Of a DNA stretch of 64,000 bases, positions 33,901 through 47,341 are shown in pieces (positions within the stretch are counted from its first letter, which is position 1; each line of letters begins with the position of its first letter). The position numbers and the translations under genes were made by a program. The notes under the pieces are model-generated. The model saw only the letters and a list, made by a program, of their open reading frames with translations. It searched no databases and was not told the origin of the DNA. Source of the DNA: Tubulanus polymorphus (taxonomy: Eukaryota; Nemertea; Palaeonemertea; Tubulaniformes; Tubulanidae); contig NC_134034.1 of NCBI RefSeq assembly GCF_964204645.1, positions 11,341,414-11,405,413 of the forward strand. Direction: 5' to 3'.

Positions 33901-35104
33901 AGTGGGATAAGGCGTGACACTGATGCATTCACTAGATCGAGTCCTGCTGGCGGTTTGCAGTGTGTCGGCAGCACTCCGGGGAGCCACTTTGATATGACTT
34001 GCTTTTCCGGGACTATTCCCTGACATGTGAGTATTTTCCCTTGACTTGATTAGCTTAGCTTAGAATCCAATCAATTAACACAGTCAAATATATGGAAACT
34101 GTTTGATTTTATGCGCAATCTAGCAATCGCAACAAATTTCCCTGTACTGACTATTCCCTAACTTTTAGAATGAAATTTCCCTGACTCAAGGAAGAAAATT
34201 CCCAGACTTTCCCTCCTTGACAGGTTAGTGGCCAGCCTGGCACTTCAAAGATGGCAAAATGAAATTCAGATGGCAAAAAGATCTGATCAGATTCAGATGT
34301 TTGAAACTTGATCTGTTGGTCATGAGTTAACTGTAAGTAAAAAGTTACCTTGACAAATGACAGACAATCCTCTCTTGATTTCAGTAATTCATGCTGCGCG
34401 ACCGTCTGCTTCAGAAACGACCAGCTGACGAGCGGCAGACGTATATACTCGAGAATCTTCACCAGACGATCTCCGCGCGACGCCTCGTCGAACGCGACCC
34501 ATTTCACGACCGCGTTGAACACCGATTCCTCGCGACGCACGTTCAAACGATCGCTGCCGATCAACTCGATCAGTTCGTCGTCCGTCTGCTCGTCGAACTC
34601 GTCGTGACGGACGACGTCGCCGAAGTTAACGAGCGCGTATGTCGTCGCCGCCGCTCGCAACTCGTCGAGGTGGTACGCGTCGGCGAACCGACGAATACCG
34701 ATGCAATTCTCCGCGTTCAGATACGTCGCGAGCGCGCGCGTGCACATCTCGGTCAACGCCGTTATCTGCAGCATCGACGCCGCCGATAACAAACTCTGGA
34801 TATTCTCGGGCGTGATGCTCGCGCGTGCCGTGTACGCGTATTCGACGATCTCGTACATCGCGTCGTCTTCGATGCCACGTATTCGCACGACGTCGCGTTG
34901 ACTCTCCGACAGACCGCCAGCGAACATTCCCTCGAAGTACGCGCTCGACGCGCACAGAACCGTGCGATGAGCTTCGTACCGCTGGCCGGAGTCGGTTTCG
35001 AGCGCGACGTCACAGAACAGACCGCTCCTTCGGAACTGGTGACACTTTTCGAGTAAACGAACTCCGTGATTCGAGCGGCGTGTCTCCAATGTGTCGTCAT
35101 CCAT
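30944..35104 (-). CDS. Kelch-like BTB-BACK-kelch protein
   Basis: Seven exons on the minus strand: 34349-35104, 33728-33851, 33132-33328, 32502-32667, 32307-32422, 32036-32145, 30944-31181; 568 aa, all in phase. Proteins of this type bind cullin 3 through BTB/BACK and recruit substrates through the kelch propeller for ubiquitination. Exon 1 carries BTB (LFCDVALE at 29-36, AHRTVLCASSAYF at 45-57, about 20-128) and BACK (about 133-235). Exons 3 to 7 encode six kelch blades with YIVGGW, YAFGGYND, YVIGGYDG, YAVGGMD and YALAGYND. The stop follows RFGCCT. The exon layout, with BTB-BACK in one exon, is common for the KLHL family. The exact KLHL paralogue is not clear. An acceptor (TTTTTTTCAG) lies 2 nt before the ATG, so a 5' UTR exon lies further right. 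The BTB exon is CpG-rich. Confidence 0.94.
31431..31483 (-). ncRNA. Hammerhead-ribozyme-like core (minus strand)
   Basis: On the minus strand: ATGACGA (31479-31473, one change from CUGANGA), stem II GCTA...TAGC, GAAA (31452-31449), stem III GC-TCGT-GC and GTC at 31440-31438. Order and spacing match a type I hammerhead with minimal stem III, as in Penelope-like elements and retrozymes. A good stem I is not seen locally, so activity is doubtful. Confidence 0.4.
31481..31530 (+). ncRNA. Hammerhead-ribozyme-like core (plus strand)
   Basis: CTGATGA (31484-31490, perfect), stem II GCT...AGC, GAAA (31505-31508), stem III GC-TTGT-GC (31509-31516) and cleavage triplet ATC (31517-31519). The stem I partner for AAATAAATAA is not adjacent; GTTTATTT at 31430-31437 could pair only by looping out the opposite-strand core. 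Confidence 0.45.
31540..31897. mobile_element. MITE with 43 bp perfect TIRs, TTA duplication
   Basis: The first 43 bases (AGCCTAGCGCACATCGACAC to ACAACTAGTTGC) recur exactly inverted at 31855-31897. TTA flanks both ends (31537-31539, 31898-31900). CGCACATCGA recurs inside the body near 31600 and 31677. A 3-bp TTA duplication suggests the PIF/Harbinger group; this is inference. Confidence 0.9.
32723..33062. mobile_element. CCAGTTGCACAGTC element with expanded core
   Basis: It starts GGGCCAGTTGCACAGTCATC. The interior block AACAACTTAAGACCAGTC plus TAAGCT...CTCTAAAGCCAATCT is repeated about six times in tandem (about 52 bp steps), more than in the other copies. It lies in the kelch-gene intron between exons 3 and 4. 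Confidence 0.7.
33405..33620. mobile_element. TTCCCTGACTTTT-type repeat, intact at TTAA
   Basis: It carries CCCTGACTTGATCTGCTAAG, then a single TTAA before CACAGTCAAATGTG, then TTTCCCTGATTTCCAGGTAA. It is the uninterrupted counterpart of the copy split at 14804. It lies in the kelch-gene intron between exons 2 and 3. Confidence 0.75.
33985..34235. mobile_element. TTCCCTGACTTTT-type repeat, intact at TTAA
   Basis: It carries AGAATCCAATCAATTAACAC followed by AGTCAAATATATGG with one TTAA, matching base for base the junction context of the MITE at 14804-15099. The end GACAGGTTAGTGGCCAGCC is diverged. It lies in kelch-gene intron 1. Confidence 0.75.
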
Positions 35105-35164
35105 GACTGAAAAAAATTCTAAATATTTACATATTGCAAAATGGATGAAATAATAACATCATAA

Positions 35165-35599
35165 CAGGGTCCCCTACAGATCAGTCATTGTTGGATTAAA
35201 GGAGTTTTAAAACAGAAAATTTCATATTTCAAAGAAGCGTCTGCATCACTTTTATATCCCAATTACAGCAGACTCCACTTAAATCAGTACTGTTTATTTC
35301 GGTAAACCATTAATTCAGCGGTTTTGTCAGCAAAATATATATCCTACTACATGAATTTGGTTTCTAAGTCGGCAAACACAAATCCAGGTCCCAACTGCAC
35401 CGATTTAGGCGTAGTTTTACGCTACAATACAAACAAGACAAAAATTTCTAATTGCCTTTTTCTCAAAATTGAAGTAGTTTTAAAGGAGATTTGGGCATTT
35501 TGTTCGAATTAAATGAGTAATTAGCACCTTCAAAAGCATTTTCTGTTTGGAAGGAGTTTCTTTAAGGATTGAATCAAGGAGTCGACGTAGGGACCCTGT
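35165..35599. mobile_element. hAT-like MITE with 8 bp target duplication
   Basis: CAGGGTCCCCTACAGATC at the left and ACGTAGGGACCCTGT at the right are terminal inverted repeats. CATCATAA flanks both sides (35157-35164 and 35600-35607), an 8-bp duplication as made by hAT transposases. Diverged copies are at 27040-27376 and 41060-41623. Confidence 0.85.
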
Positions 35600-35776
35600 C
35601 ATCATAAGTCTACAGTCAAACATTGTTTCTTTATTCGTCTAACACTGTATTCAAGGATTGCTAAAAGAGCCTCAATTTTTCGTGGGATTAAATCAGGTTT
35701 AACAATATAAAATAGAATTTGAAAAGTAACTAACTTTTTTAGGAAAATTTTTAACTGCAATCAATCTTAGTCACCT

Positions 35777-35937
35777 GGGCCTGGTTTCATAGACTAAGCA
35801 TCAAAGTTATCCCTAGGGGTAAATCGTTGATCTGGGTGACAACCACCATAGTAACAATGAGAAACCATGGTTATAACTGACAAATTTCAAACTGTTCCCA
35901 GGGACTATTTTTCTTCCACCTCTATGAAACCCAGCCC
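35777..35937. mobile_element. MITE, GGGCCTGGTTTCATAG family
   Basis: GGGCCTGGTTTCATAG and CTATGAAACCCAGCCC are inverted ends of a 161-bp element. The interior shares TATCCCTAGGGGTAAAT with a fragment at about 28410-28450 (TTACCCCTGGGGGTAAATAG). Confidence 0.8.
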
Positions 35938-38270
35938 TGGAGATTTGAACTTGATATATATTCTCCAAGGGTTTTAAATAAACTATTTTTCAACTCATGT
36001 TTATCTTATAGGCTACTGATGTATCGGTCCCAACAAATGATCTGAGTTATCAAGATTAAAGAAAACGTCTTTACGATCTTAAATTAACATCAAACCCTTT
36101 TTTCAGCGACAATTTGTCTCAGAATTTAAGCTAAATATTTTTTTTTCTTTACCTGGCAGGACAGATGATTCTGATGTTGTCGTCCCAGTCAAAATCTTAC
36201 CGATTAAGAAAGACATACTTTCCATAGATCTTAGCTTTTATAACACGAGCTTTGGACTTTGAACCATCATTCACTGGAAAACAGTCGGATAACAACTAAT
36301 AAATACAATGTTACTAGTCTAGAGACATCATAATTCTTGCGAGTCTAAGGTGGTGGGGAGGGGAACTTCACGACAAACTAGGATAAAATATGATTTCATT
36401 ATGTATAATTTTCTCTAAAAATAAGAGGATATAGGTATCCTCGCGTCCAAAAAGTCAAACCTAACGACAGCTAGATCATGGTTCATCGGGGTCATCAATC
36501 AATATTCTTTTTGCAATTCAAAATTCTGTCATCTTTTTTAGATAAGATTGTATATAAACTAGGTCGAGGAGATCTAAGTTCGTGTGGGTTTAGACTAATT
36601 GAAATTGTCTGGGATTCTTTAAGGGGTCACAATGTTTGATATCCAGGGTCCGATCTAAGCACAAGTCCAATTGCCCGAGGTATATTTTTATTAAGGCAAG
36701 TAGGTTATCATTATCACTTGTCCACAGGGCTAGAGCATTTTTATGTCTCAAAGTTTTTTCCCAATCGATACATTGAATGATTGCGCAACCAATCAGACTG
36801 CTTGTGTAGCGAAATTTCACATGCTTCTTGACCCTGATATCGGATCAGAACTCATACCCTATTCACGTGTCCATACGTTACTACTTTATATAACATCTAT
36901 CTTTCTAGTTCAATTATTTCAATCAAAGCTTTATTTCCTCCCGTCTGAGATTGAAGATTTTGCAGCATGAATTAGATATCAAAATATGCAATATAGAATC
37001 ACAATACGAACATCTTTACTTTTAATGAAAAGAAAAAACCAACGTTTGGTTTTTCGAATTTTTTTCTTAGCAATATGTTGAGAAACTGAGGGTACAAGCA
37101 AGTTACCCCCCCCCCTCCCCCAGTGAAACTTCATATGGGGTACAACTTGACCAGGTTGTTGACTATCATTAATTGATGATCTGATCAGACAGATTAGATT
37201 TGATTTAGTTCACTAGGCCTAAAAGATCTAGATAACCCATACTTATTATGCATATTATTATGTAATAATAATTATTATTATGTAATTCTCATAGCAAATT
37301 TATCATAATATCACGTGTTATCATTATTTACTATCACAAAAGGCTTGAAGCCTCTCAGTAAATTGATATTCCTTATGAAGAAGGTACTTTAAGAGAGGCC
37401 TAGGCGTAGGCTACCTCTCTTATATTCGATTAACAAAATTCTAGACTTAACATTCAAAAGCCAAGATTACAGTGACCAATATTAGACTTTCCCACGGAGT
37501 CCTATGCATTGCACATGTTCCAGAGAAAATCTGACACTGAGAACTCCTTGGCCTAGTGAAGCAGAAGGTCTTAGCTAGCCTTTAGGAGCTAATTTAAATC
37601 CATCCATCACTTGGCATCACAATGATTCTCAAATAAGCATTGAGTTCACTCAAATGCGTCTACCTCTTAGGCTCCCGAGTCTGACAGAGAACTTGACTTT
37701 TTGGACTTGACTTCTTCGATTTCCTCCGGACTCGTCCTTGGCGAACAACAAAAATTAATTCGTTCTTCAACTTCTTTAATCTTCCTCCTTATCAATCAAT
37801 AGTCTGAACATCGATCGCTAATACTCGAGCGACCCTGGGCATACCTTATTTTTTTCCCTGGCTGGGACATGACCATTACTGACAATGACCGGCGTATGAC
37901 AGGGCCGCGGGCGATCATTTCTGGCACCGTTACTCGAGCCGCATGATGGGCGCTGACATGTTTTGGTCATGTGACCTGGCCAGATGATCATGTGATCAAA
38001 TTTAAAGCATCTTTCCATTTGCAGTAAATTGGGGAAAATGGATTGAGAGAAGGGGAAGCCGAGAAGGTGAAAGTGAAAGCAAGCAAGTGCTTGCGGGAAT
38101 TTGAGAGGGCTAAGACTGGTTGCCTGTCCAATTCTGTGTCACAGAGACCGCCAACCAGTCCACACTGGGCGCTGACATGTTTTGATCATGTGATCTGCGT
38201 TGGAAGTAGGGGTGTCGTGTATTGTCAATTGTCGATATCCCTGATGTCTAATGAAATGACGTGGCCGGTG

Positions 38271-38298
38271 TGACGTCACTTCTATGTCGGCCATTTTG
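38271..38298 (+). promoter_or_regulatory. ARF-a promoter: CRE and YY1-like sites
   Basis: TGACGTCA at 38271-38278 is a perfect CREB/ATF palindrome, followed at 38290-38298 by GCCATTTTG, a YY1-type initiator motif. A CAG-GTCAGT donor at about 38331 would end a short 5' UTR exon that splices to 39886. The arrangement suits a housekeeping TATA-less promoter. Confidence 0.6.
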
Positions 38299-39297
38299 TT
38301 TCTCAGTACAGAGCGGTTTACTCAGTTTGCAGGTCAGTATCGGAAGCTTTTTCTCGATTTTATGCTCGAAAACGGCGTCGAATTCGGCTTTAAATACGTT
38401 CAACCAGAGCCGTAGACTCCGGTTTTATTCACACCGTCGACATTCAACCGTTAATCGTCGAGATTTCGACGTTTAAAGAGAAATTCCGAGAATTTCGGGT
38501 GGTGGTTTTTCAAATCGGTCACTTCCGCGTTCTGTGAGTGACTCGACTGTGTCTGTTCGAACGGGTTTATTTTTTGGGAGTTTTGGTTCTTCGCCGCTTC
38601 CCGAGTTCCTACCTAGATAATCGTAGGATCTGGGCAGTGTAATTAAGATTTCTCCAGTAGGTTTTCTCGTTCATAGATTTGCGATTTAGTAGAAAATAGG
38701 CCTAACCAGAAACCCGAAAAATTAAAAAATCCGAATTTTGTCAATTTCATTCTGTTGGGTGTATGTGCTGTTTTAACCTTTTTATGGGTTGATCCCCATT
38801 TAAGATGAGTTATTCAAACTACACTACCATATTTAAAAAAATGATTATTTATATTCATATTTACCTCCTGTCTATAAAGTGCCAGTGGTGGTGGGATGGT
38901 GACTCATGTATTAGCAGGATTGGCCACTTTTAGGTCATTTACATTTTTCGGCCACTTGACCAGCAGCAGGCTGAATAATAACCGTTTCATGGAAATATAT
39001 TCAATATTTAATTTAAGAGAGATCTGTTGTGTATGGTGTAGGCCTAGAATAGATAACCTCTTGTTAACTGGCATCCACTGAATGATGAATATTTATTTCA
39101 AAAAATAGTATATCAAACTTAAACGGGCTATGGGCCATATTTAGGTGCACAGACTGTAGGTATATTTTCCACGGGCAATTTGAGTGTCAAGGCTTAAAAA
39201 TGTACGTGATCATCAAGACAAATTCTATTCTCGAACAAAGCTGGAACACAAGTTTTTATGAGTTTGGAGCAGTATTGTACCTCTCAGTAATAGGTTA

Positions 39298-39515
39298 ACT
39301 ACTCACCTGGAAAAACTTAAAGAATCACAAAACATCTGGGAATTCGGATGATGCTATTGACCAACTGTTTCATTCATATTAATCAGTTCATGATTCAATG
39401 AAATATGAATGAATAGTTACATATTTTTTAACTTAGAAATTTCTCTGATTCACTCGGGGAATATTGCGTAATCTCGTGGGATTTGTAAATTGGCGGAGAG
39501 TGGCGCCACTCTGAG
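39298..39515. mobile_element. CCTGGAAAAACTTAAAGAAT-type repeat
   Basis: It shares CACCTGGAAAAACTT, TTGACCAACTGTTTC, ATGATTCAATGAAATATGAA and TCTCTGATTCACTCGGG with the copies at 22040 and 25237, and ends in GGCGGAGAGTGGCGCCAC. It lies in the presumed 5' intron of ARF-a. Confidence 0.6.
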
Positions 39516-39819
39516 TAAACTAACAACTGTGGACATGGGCCCAGTCTCATCTTAGGCAAGGCCTCGGAATCTATTGAAACTTTAAGTTGGATCGCACGTG
39601 CCAACTAGTCTCGGTTCTTTTTCCAAATCGGTACGTACGTTTCCGTCGACCCAAGCGCCCTCTATTTTCGAATTAAGATTTTTCATATCGCGAATAATTT
39701 TTTAACTCGAGCCAATTTTGGGAAGCTTTTTTTCTTCTAAAAAAAAGTGTCGAAAACGTCACCATCTCTGTCACCACTGAGTACAGTAGTTGAAAGAGTA
39801 AGTAAAAAGCTCAGTCTAG

Positions 39820-42087
<2,268 letters not shown>

Positions 42088-42751
42088 ACGAGCCTGTAGA
42101 CGGCGTTAGTCGTAGAACTCGTCTCTCGGCTCTCAACGACGCGCTTTCGGCGTTACGAAAAAATATTGTAAAAAGCGAACGTAAAAAAAAAAAGAAAAAA
42201 ATTGGTCTAATTTTGAATGTACAGTCAGTCAGCGAGAACATCGTTTATTATTGAAAAGAGATTCGGAAAGGTCGGGTCTCTTTATTTGGAGAATTTTGTT
42301 TTATTGAGAATTTTCGAGAATTTGACAACAGCTCTATCGAGGATCTCTTGTGAAGTACTGTACGGGAAGGGAGAGTTAGGGAGTGGGGCGGCCGGGAGGG
42401 GGTGAATCGGTGTATACTTGTTTTGAGTCCGGTCGGAAGTAATGAATATTTTCTACCTAAACTCGACGTTTTAATAGATTGATATAGATTTAGTTCGAAC
42501 TATTTCACAAAAGCACGGAACAAAACGTTTTTTTTTTTTTTCATCCCCAAGTTATGGTCGCGATATTTTTTTTAAGTGCACTGTTTTGAGTGGATAAAAA
42601 TGTCTATAAATTCGGGGGTTTGATATAAATGGATTTTGCGCGTTCGATTGTAGATTTGTGATTATTTCTTCTGAAGATTTGCGTTCATTTCGAACAAACG
42701 ACATTCATTCCTACAGCAAGTTAGAATGCACGTATATTTTCCTGGGTTCGG

Positions 42752-43128
42752 TTGCACAGTCGCTGTTTTAGATTATCGAACTGGGGCTGCAGTTGCTCAA
42801 AAGCCAGTTAACAGTTAACCAGTTGATACTTGACACGGCGACAATTACAAGTTCATTGTTACTATGGTATTTATCCGCCGGTTATCTTAAACCAACTTTT
42901 AAGCAACGTGGTCTTTGTTAAATTGGCCATCAAACCCAAATGACCTAAGGCAGTTTTGAGTCGTAAGATCGGTTATTATAGAACAAGAATGACCTAGGAC
43001 GGGTCTTAAGTTGTTAGATCGGTTTCAGAACCAAGATGAACTTTACTTTGACCGGTCTAAAGTTGTTTAGATTAACACTGGTCTAAGACCAGTCTTAATC
43101 TAAGGATCTTATTCCGTGTAACTGGCCG
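42752..43128. mobile_element. CCAGTTGCACAGTC element with nested MITE
   Basis: GGTTCGGTTGCACAGTCGCT at the left and GTGTAACTGGCCGC at the right bound the outer element, with TCTTAAGTTGTTAGATCGG blocks inside. A complete CAGTTGCTCAAAAG MITE is inserted at 42782-42909, so the second family was active after the first. Confidence 0.7.
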
Positions 43129-43263
43129 CTCTAATATCCGCTGTTGTGAAATGATTATTTATTTATTCGTAAACGTGGTTCTTAATTCTCTATTTAATGT
43201 TGTGTATGATCACATGTTACTCAAATAATAATTGTAATGATAATAATATTAATATTAACTATG

Positions 43264-43269
43264 AATAAA
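43264..43269 (+). terminator. ARF-a polyadenylation signal
   Basis: AATAAA in TATGAATAAAAGAT, about 1.2 kb after the ARF-a stop codon. It is the clearest signal in the interval. Confidence 0.5.
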
Positions 43270-43556
43270 AGATAATTCCTTGAAGTGAAATATTCATCGA
43301 GAAATGTTTTGGTTATTGATTCGTCATAAAAGTTTCTATTTTGTTCACGTGTTTAGTCGGGATCCGGTTCCAGTCAGATTCCCAAAATGTTCACCCTGTA
43401 GTGGTTAATCCCGAACTGTGGAACCGGATCCTGCAGGTACGATCTGTCCTGATTCCTTCATCCGTTTGTGGAAAAATACCTGCTTTTTAAATCGCTTTCA
43501 CGTCACGGTTTATACTTGATATTTTGAGGTGTATCTTCGATATGTCGTGGTATATC

Positions 43557-43668
43557 AGGACCCAGTTCCACAGTTGTGAGTTGAGATTTGACTATGGAGT
43601 TAACTCATTGAAAATGAACTAATTTTGACTCGAAGAGTTAACTCTACTTAGGACTGTGGAACTGGATC
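43557..43668. mobile_element. MITE, GGACCCAGTTCCACAG family
   Basis: GGACCCAGTTCCACAGTTGT at the left and GGACTGTGGAACTGGATC at the right are inverted ends. The interior pairs as in the copy at 13394. It lies in the ARF-a/ARF-b intergenic region. Confidence 0.8.
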
Positions 43669-43946
43669 ATGATATTTTGTGTCGTCAAAAGAGAACCTTT
43701 AATAAATAACCTTTATTATGATAATCTTCGTTTTGTACTTGTAAAAAAAGTTATGATTCTCTAGGTCCGGTTACACAGTTAGTGGGCGAGGGAGGGGGTC
43801 TCGAACTACAGCAATCTTTGACCCGTCAACTGTCAAACCGATTCCTAATTATAATCTAAGTTTGTATAAATGGTTAGAGTGATTATTGATATTAGTTATA
43901 GTTACGTAATTAGACGCAGCACTTTTCGATCGCTTATCGTCATTGT

Positions 43947-44145
43947 GAACACCACTAGGGGGCGTTGTACATTGCATTCACTGTTAGGGTGTATTGTCCA
44001 TCGTGTTAACACCACTAGGGGGCGTTGTACACTGCATTCACCGCTAGGGGTATTGTTCAGTGTTAACACCACTAGGGGGCGTTGTACACTCCATTCACTG
44101 CTAGGGGGTATTGTTCATCGTGTTCACCACTAGGAGGCGTTGTAC
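43947..44145 (+). promoter_or_regulatory. Tandem array of four CTCF-like motifs
   Basis: CCACTAGGGGGCG occurs exactly at 43952-43964, 44012-44024 and 44069-44081, and as CCACTAGGAGGCG at 44127-44139, all in the same orientation with 57-60 bp spacing. Each fits the CTCF core consensus CCASYAGRKGGCR. The units also share GTTGTACACTGCATTCACTG. The array lies between the two ARF genes. Binding is inference; it could also be a plain 58-bp minisatellite. Confidence 0.6.
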
Positions 44146-44872
44146 ACCGATCTGTTTGAATTGTATTTAATTTATTGTTAACTCGCTGTACTCGAAGAAT
44201 ACAATACAATGATATGTAATTTATGTAATGGAAAAAAAAAGGAAAAATAGAAAATATTTCAAGAAAAAAAGTTCTATTTTTATTTCTGGTATTTTTTCTC
44301 TCGAGGAAAGAGTCAGACTGTATGGACTCCCTCAACAGGGTGCCCGGAGGCAGTTCCAGCCTGCTGGTTGGCTTGAAGGTTTTTTATTGGAAATCATGTA
44401 CCTGAATTGCATAACTTCAAATTGAAGATGTGCTGGGTGTCGGGGGGTGACAGCTTGTTCGAAATAGTTGATATCGATTTGAATTGTAATGATAATTGAC
44501 TGGGTTATCACAGAGCGTTTAAATGCACACTGTATGTTATAATTCATACTGATTTGAATATTCCGCAGTGATTGTGTGTGTATGTATAGTAACACATGGT
44601 CGTTATATCCCGATGTGAAACATGCATACACCCAGTACATGTACCGCACTCGCAGACTAGTGGTGGCTTGGCCAGGTAACGAATGCCTAGATTCCGGATA
44701 TTTTACCTACATTGAGAGTTTTTCTGGATATTTGAAGTGAGTTTGCCTACTCTGAAGTTAAAGTTTTCAGCCGAGGATGATAAGGGCTCCTATTTCCTCC
44801 GCGTTATAGTTAGGGTAGTTCGCAGCTAGTGTCTGCTGATCCTTGACACTGATTGGTCGTGTAGTTCCTGAA
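44146..44872. other. Intergenic between ARF copies, no feature
   Basis: AT-rich sequence with an A-run near 44228-44270 and a few chance frames. No splice-consistent exon or repeat family is seen. A 5' UTR exon and promoter for ARF-b must lie somewhere between here and 45484 but cannot be placed. Confidence 0.5.
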
Positions 44873-45030
44873 CCCAGTTGCGCAGTCTTAATGTGGTCTG
44901 AACTCTAGAAACTGGATTAGAACCTAATTGTTAGTAATTAACTGGTCTTAAGTTGTTAGATCGGCTATAGAAACCAAGATGAACTTAAACTGGTTTTATA
45001 TGTAAGATTGGTTATAGAAAAAAAAATATG
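44873..45030. mobile_element. CCAGTTGCACAGTC element, partial
   Basis: CCCAGTTGCGCAGTCTTAAT at the left, then GTCTTAAGTTGTTAGATCGG and CTATAGAAACCAAGATGA blocks. No matching right end is seen. Confidence 0.55.
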
Positions 45031-45081
45031 AGACTACAGTCAAGCCCCGATATGCCGCCAACATTGGTGCAGAACGCTTTT

Positions 45082-45424
45082 GGTGGTATATCGGGGATGT
45101 TTTACTATGTATTTGTATAGAGATTTTCATTTAGAAAACCTGGCAGTAGGCGGGGTGGCGGTATATGGCAGGGTGGTATATCGGAGGTGTTTTACTATGT
45201 ATTTGTACAGAGATGTACATTGAGAAAACCTGGCGGTAGGCGGGGGTGGCGGTATATGGCAGGGTGGTATATCGGGGGTGTTTTACTATGTATTTGTATA
45301 GAGACATACATTGAGAAAACCTGGCGGGAGGCGGGGGTGGTGGTGTATGGCAGGATGGTATATCGGGGGTGTTTTACTATGTATTTGTATAGAGACATAC
45401 ATTGAGAAAACCTGGCGGTAGGCG
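45082..45424. repeat. Minisatellite, about 91 bp unit, four copies
   Basis: Units run GGTGGTATATCGGGGGTGTT, then TTTTACTATGTATTTGTATA, then GAGAAAACCTGGCGGTAGGC and GGGGTGGCGGTATATGGCAG. The element just left (GATATGCCGCC ... GGTGGTATATCGGGG) suggests an expanded inverted-repeat element. It ends about 60 bp before the acceptor of the ARF-b start exon. Long open frames on both strands come from the repetition. Confidence 0.92.
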
Positions 45425-45510
45425 AAGATGACCGGGTCTGTCGTGTTTGATAATGTCTCGATGATTATTTGTATGTCGTTACAGTTAAAACCAACCCCGT
45501 CATCCACTGA

Positions 45511-47341
<1,831 letters not shown>

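Larger units (their letters stand above)
35107..38270. other. 5' intron/intergenic of kelch gene, no coding exon
   Basis: The acceptor beside the kelch ATG shows that an upstream untranslated exon must exist here, but I cannot place it. The stretch contains the hAT-like MITE at 35165-35599, the inverted-repeat element at 35777-35937, a C-run near 37110 and AT-rich sequence. The kelch and ARF-a promoters are probably divergent, both near 38 kb. Confidence 0.5.
42088..43940 (+). other. ARF-a 3' UTR and intergenic, no gene
   Basis: The 3' UTR of ARF-a probably runs from the stop at 42087 to the AATAAA at 43264-43269. The stretch contains the nested elements at 42752-43128 and the GGACCCAGTTCCACAG MITE at 43557-43668, plus a partial copy at about 43373-43434. 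Nothing coding is seen. Confidence 0.55.

Noticed and set aside
34350-35106. Several long frames antisense or shifted to the kelch BTB exon
   Set aside because: The exon is CpG-rich and arginine-codon-rich in other frames; only the minus-strand frame has BTB and BACK motifs and joins by splicing.
45187-45507. Open frames on both strands over 91-bp repeats
   Set aside because: Open only because the repeat unit lacks stops; no start context or domain.
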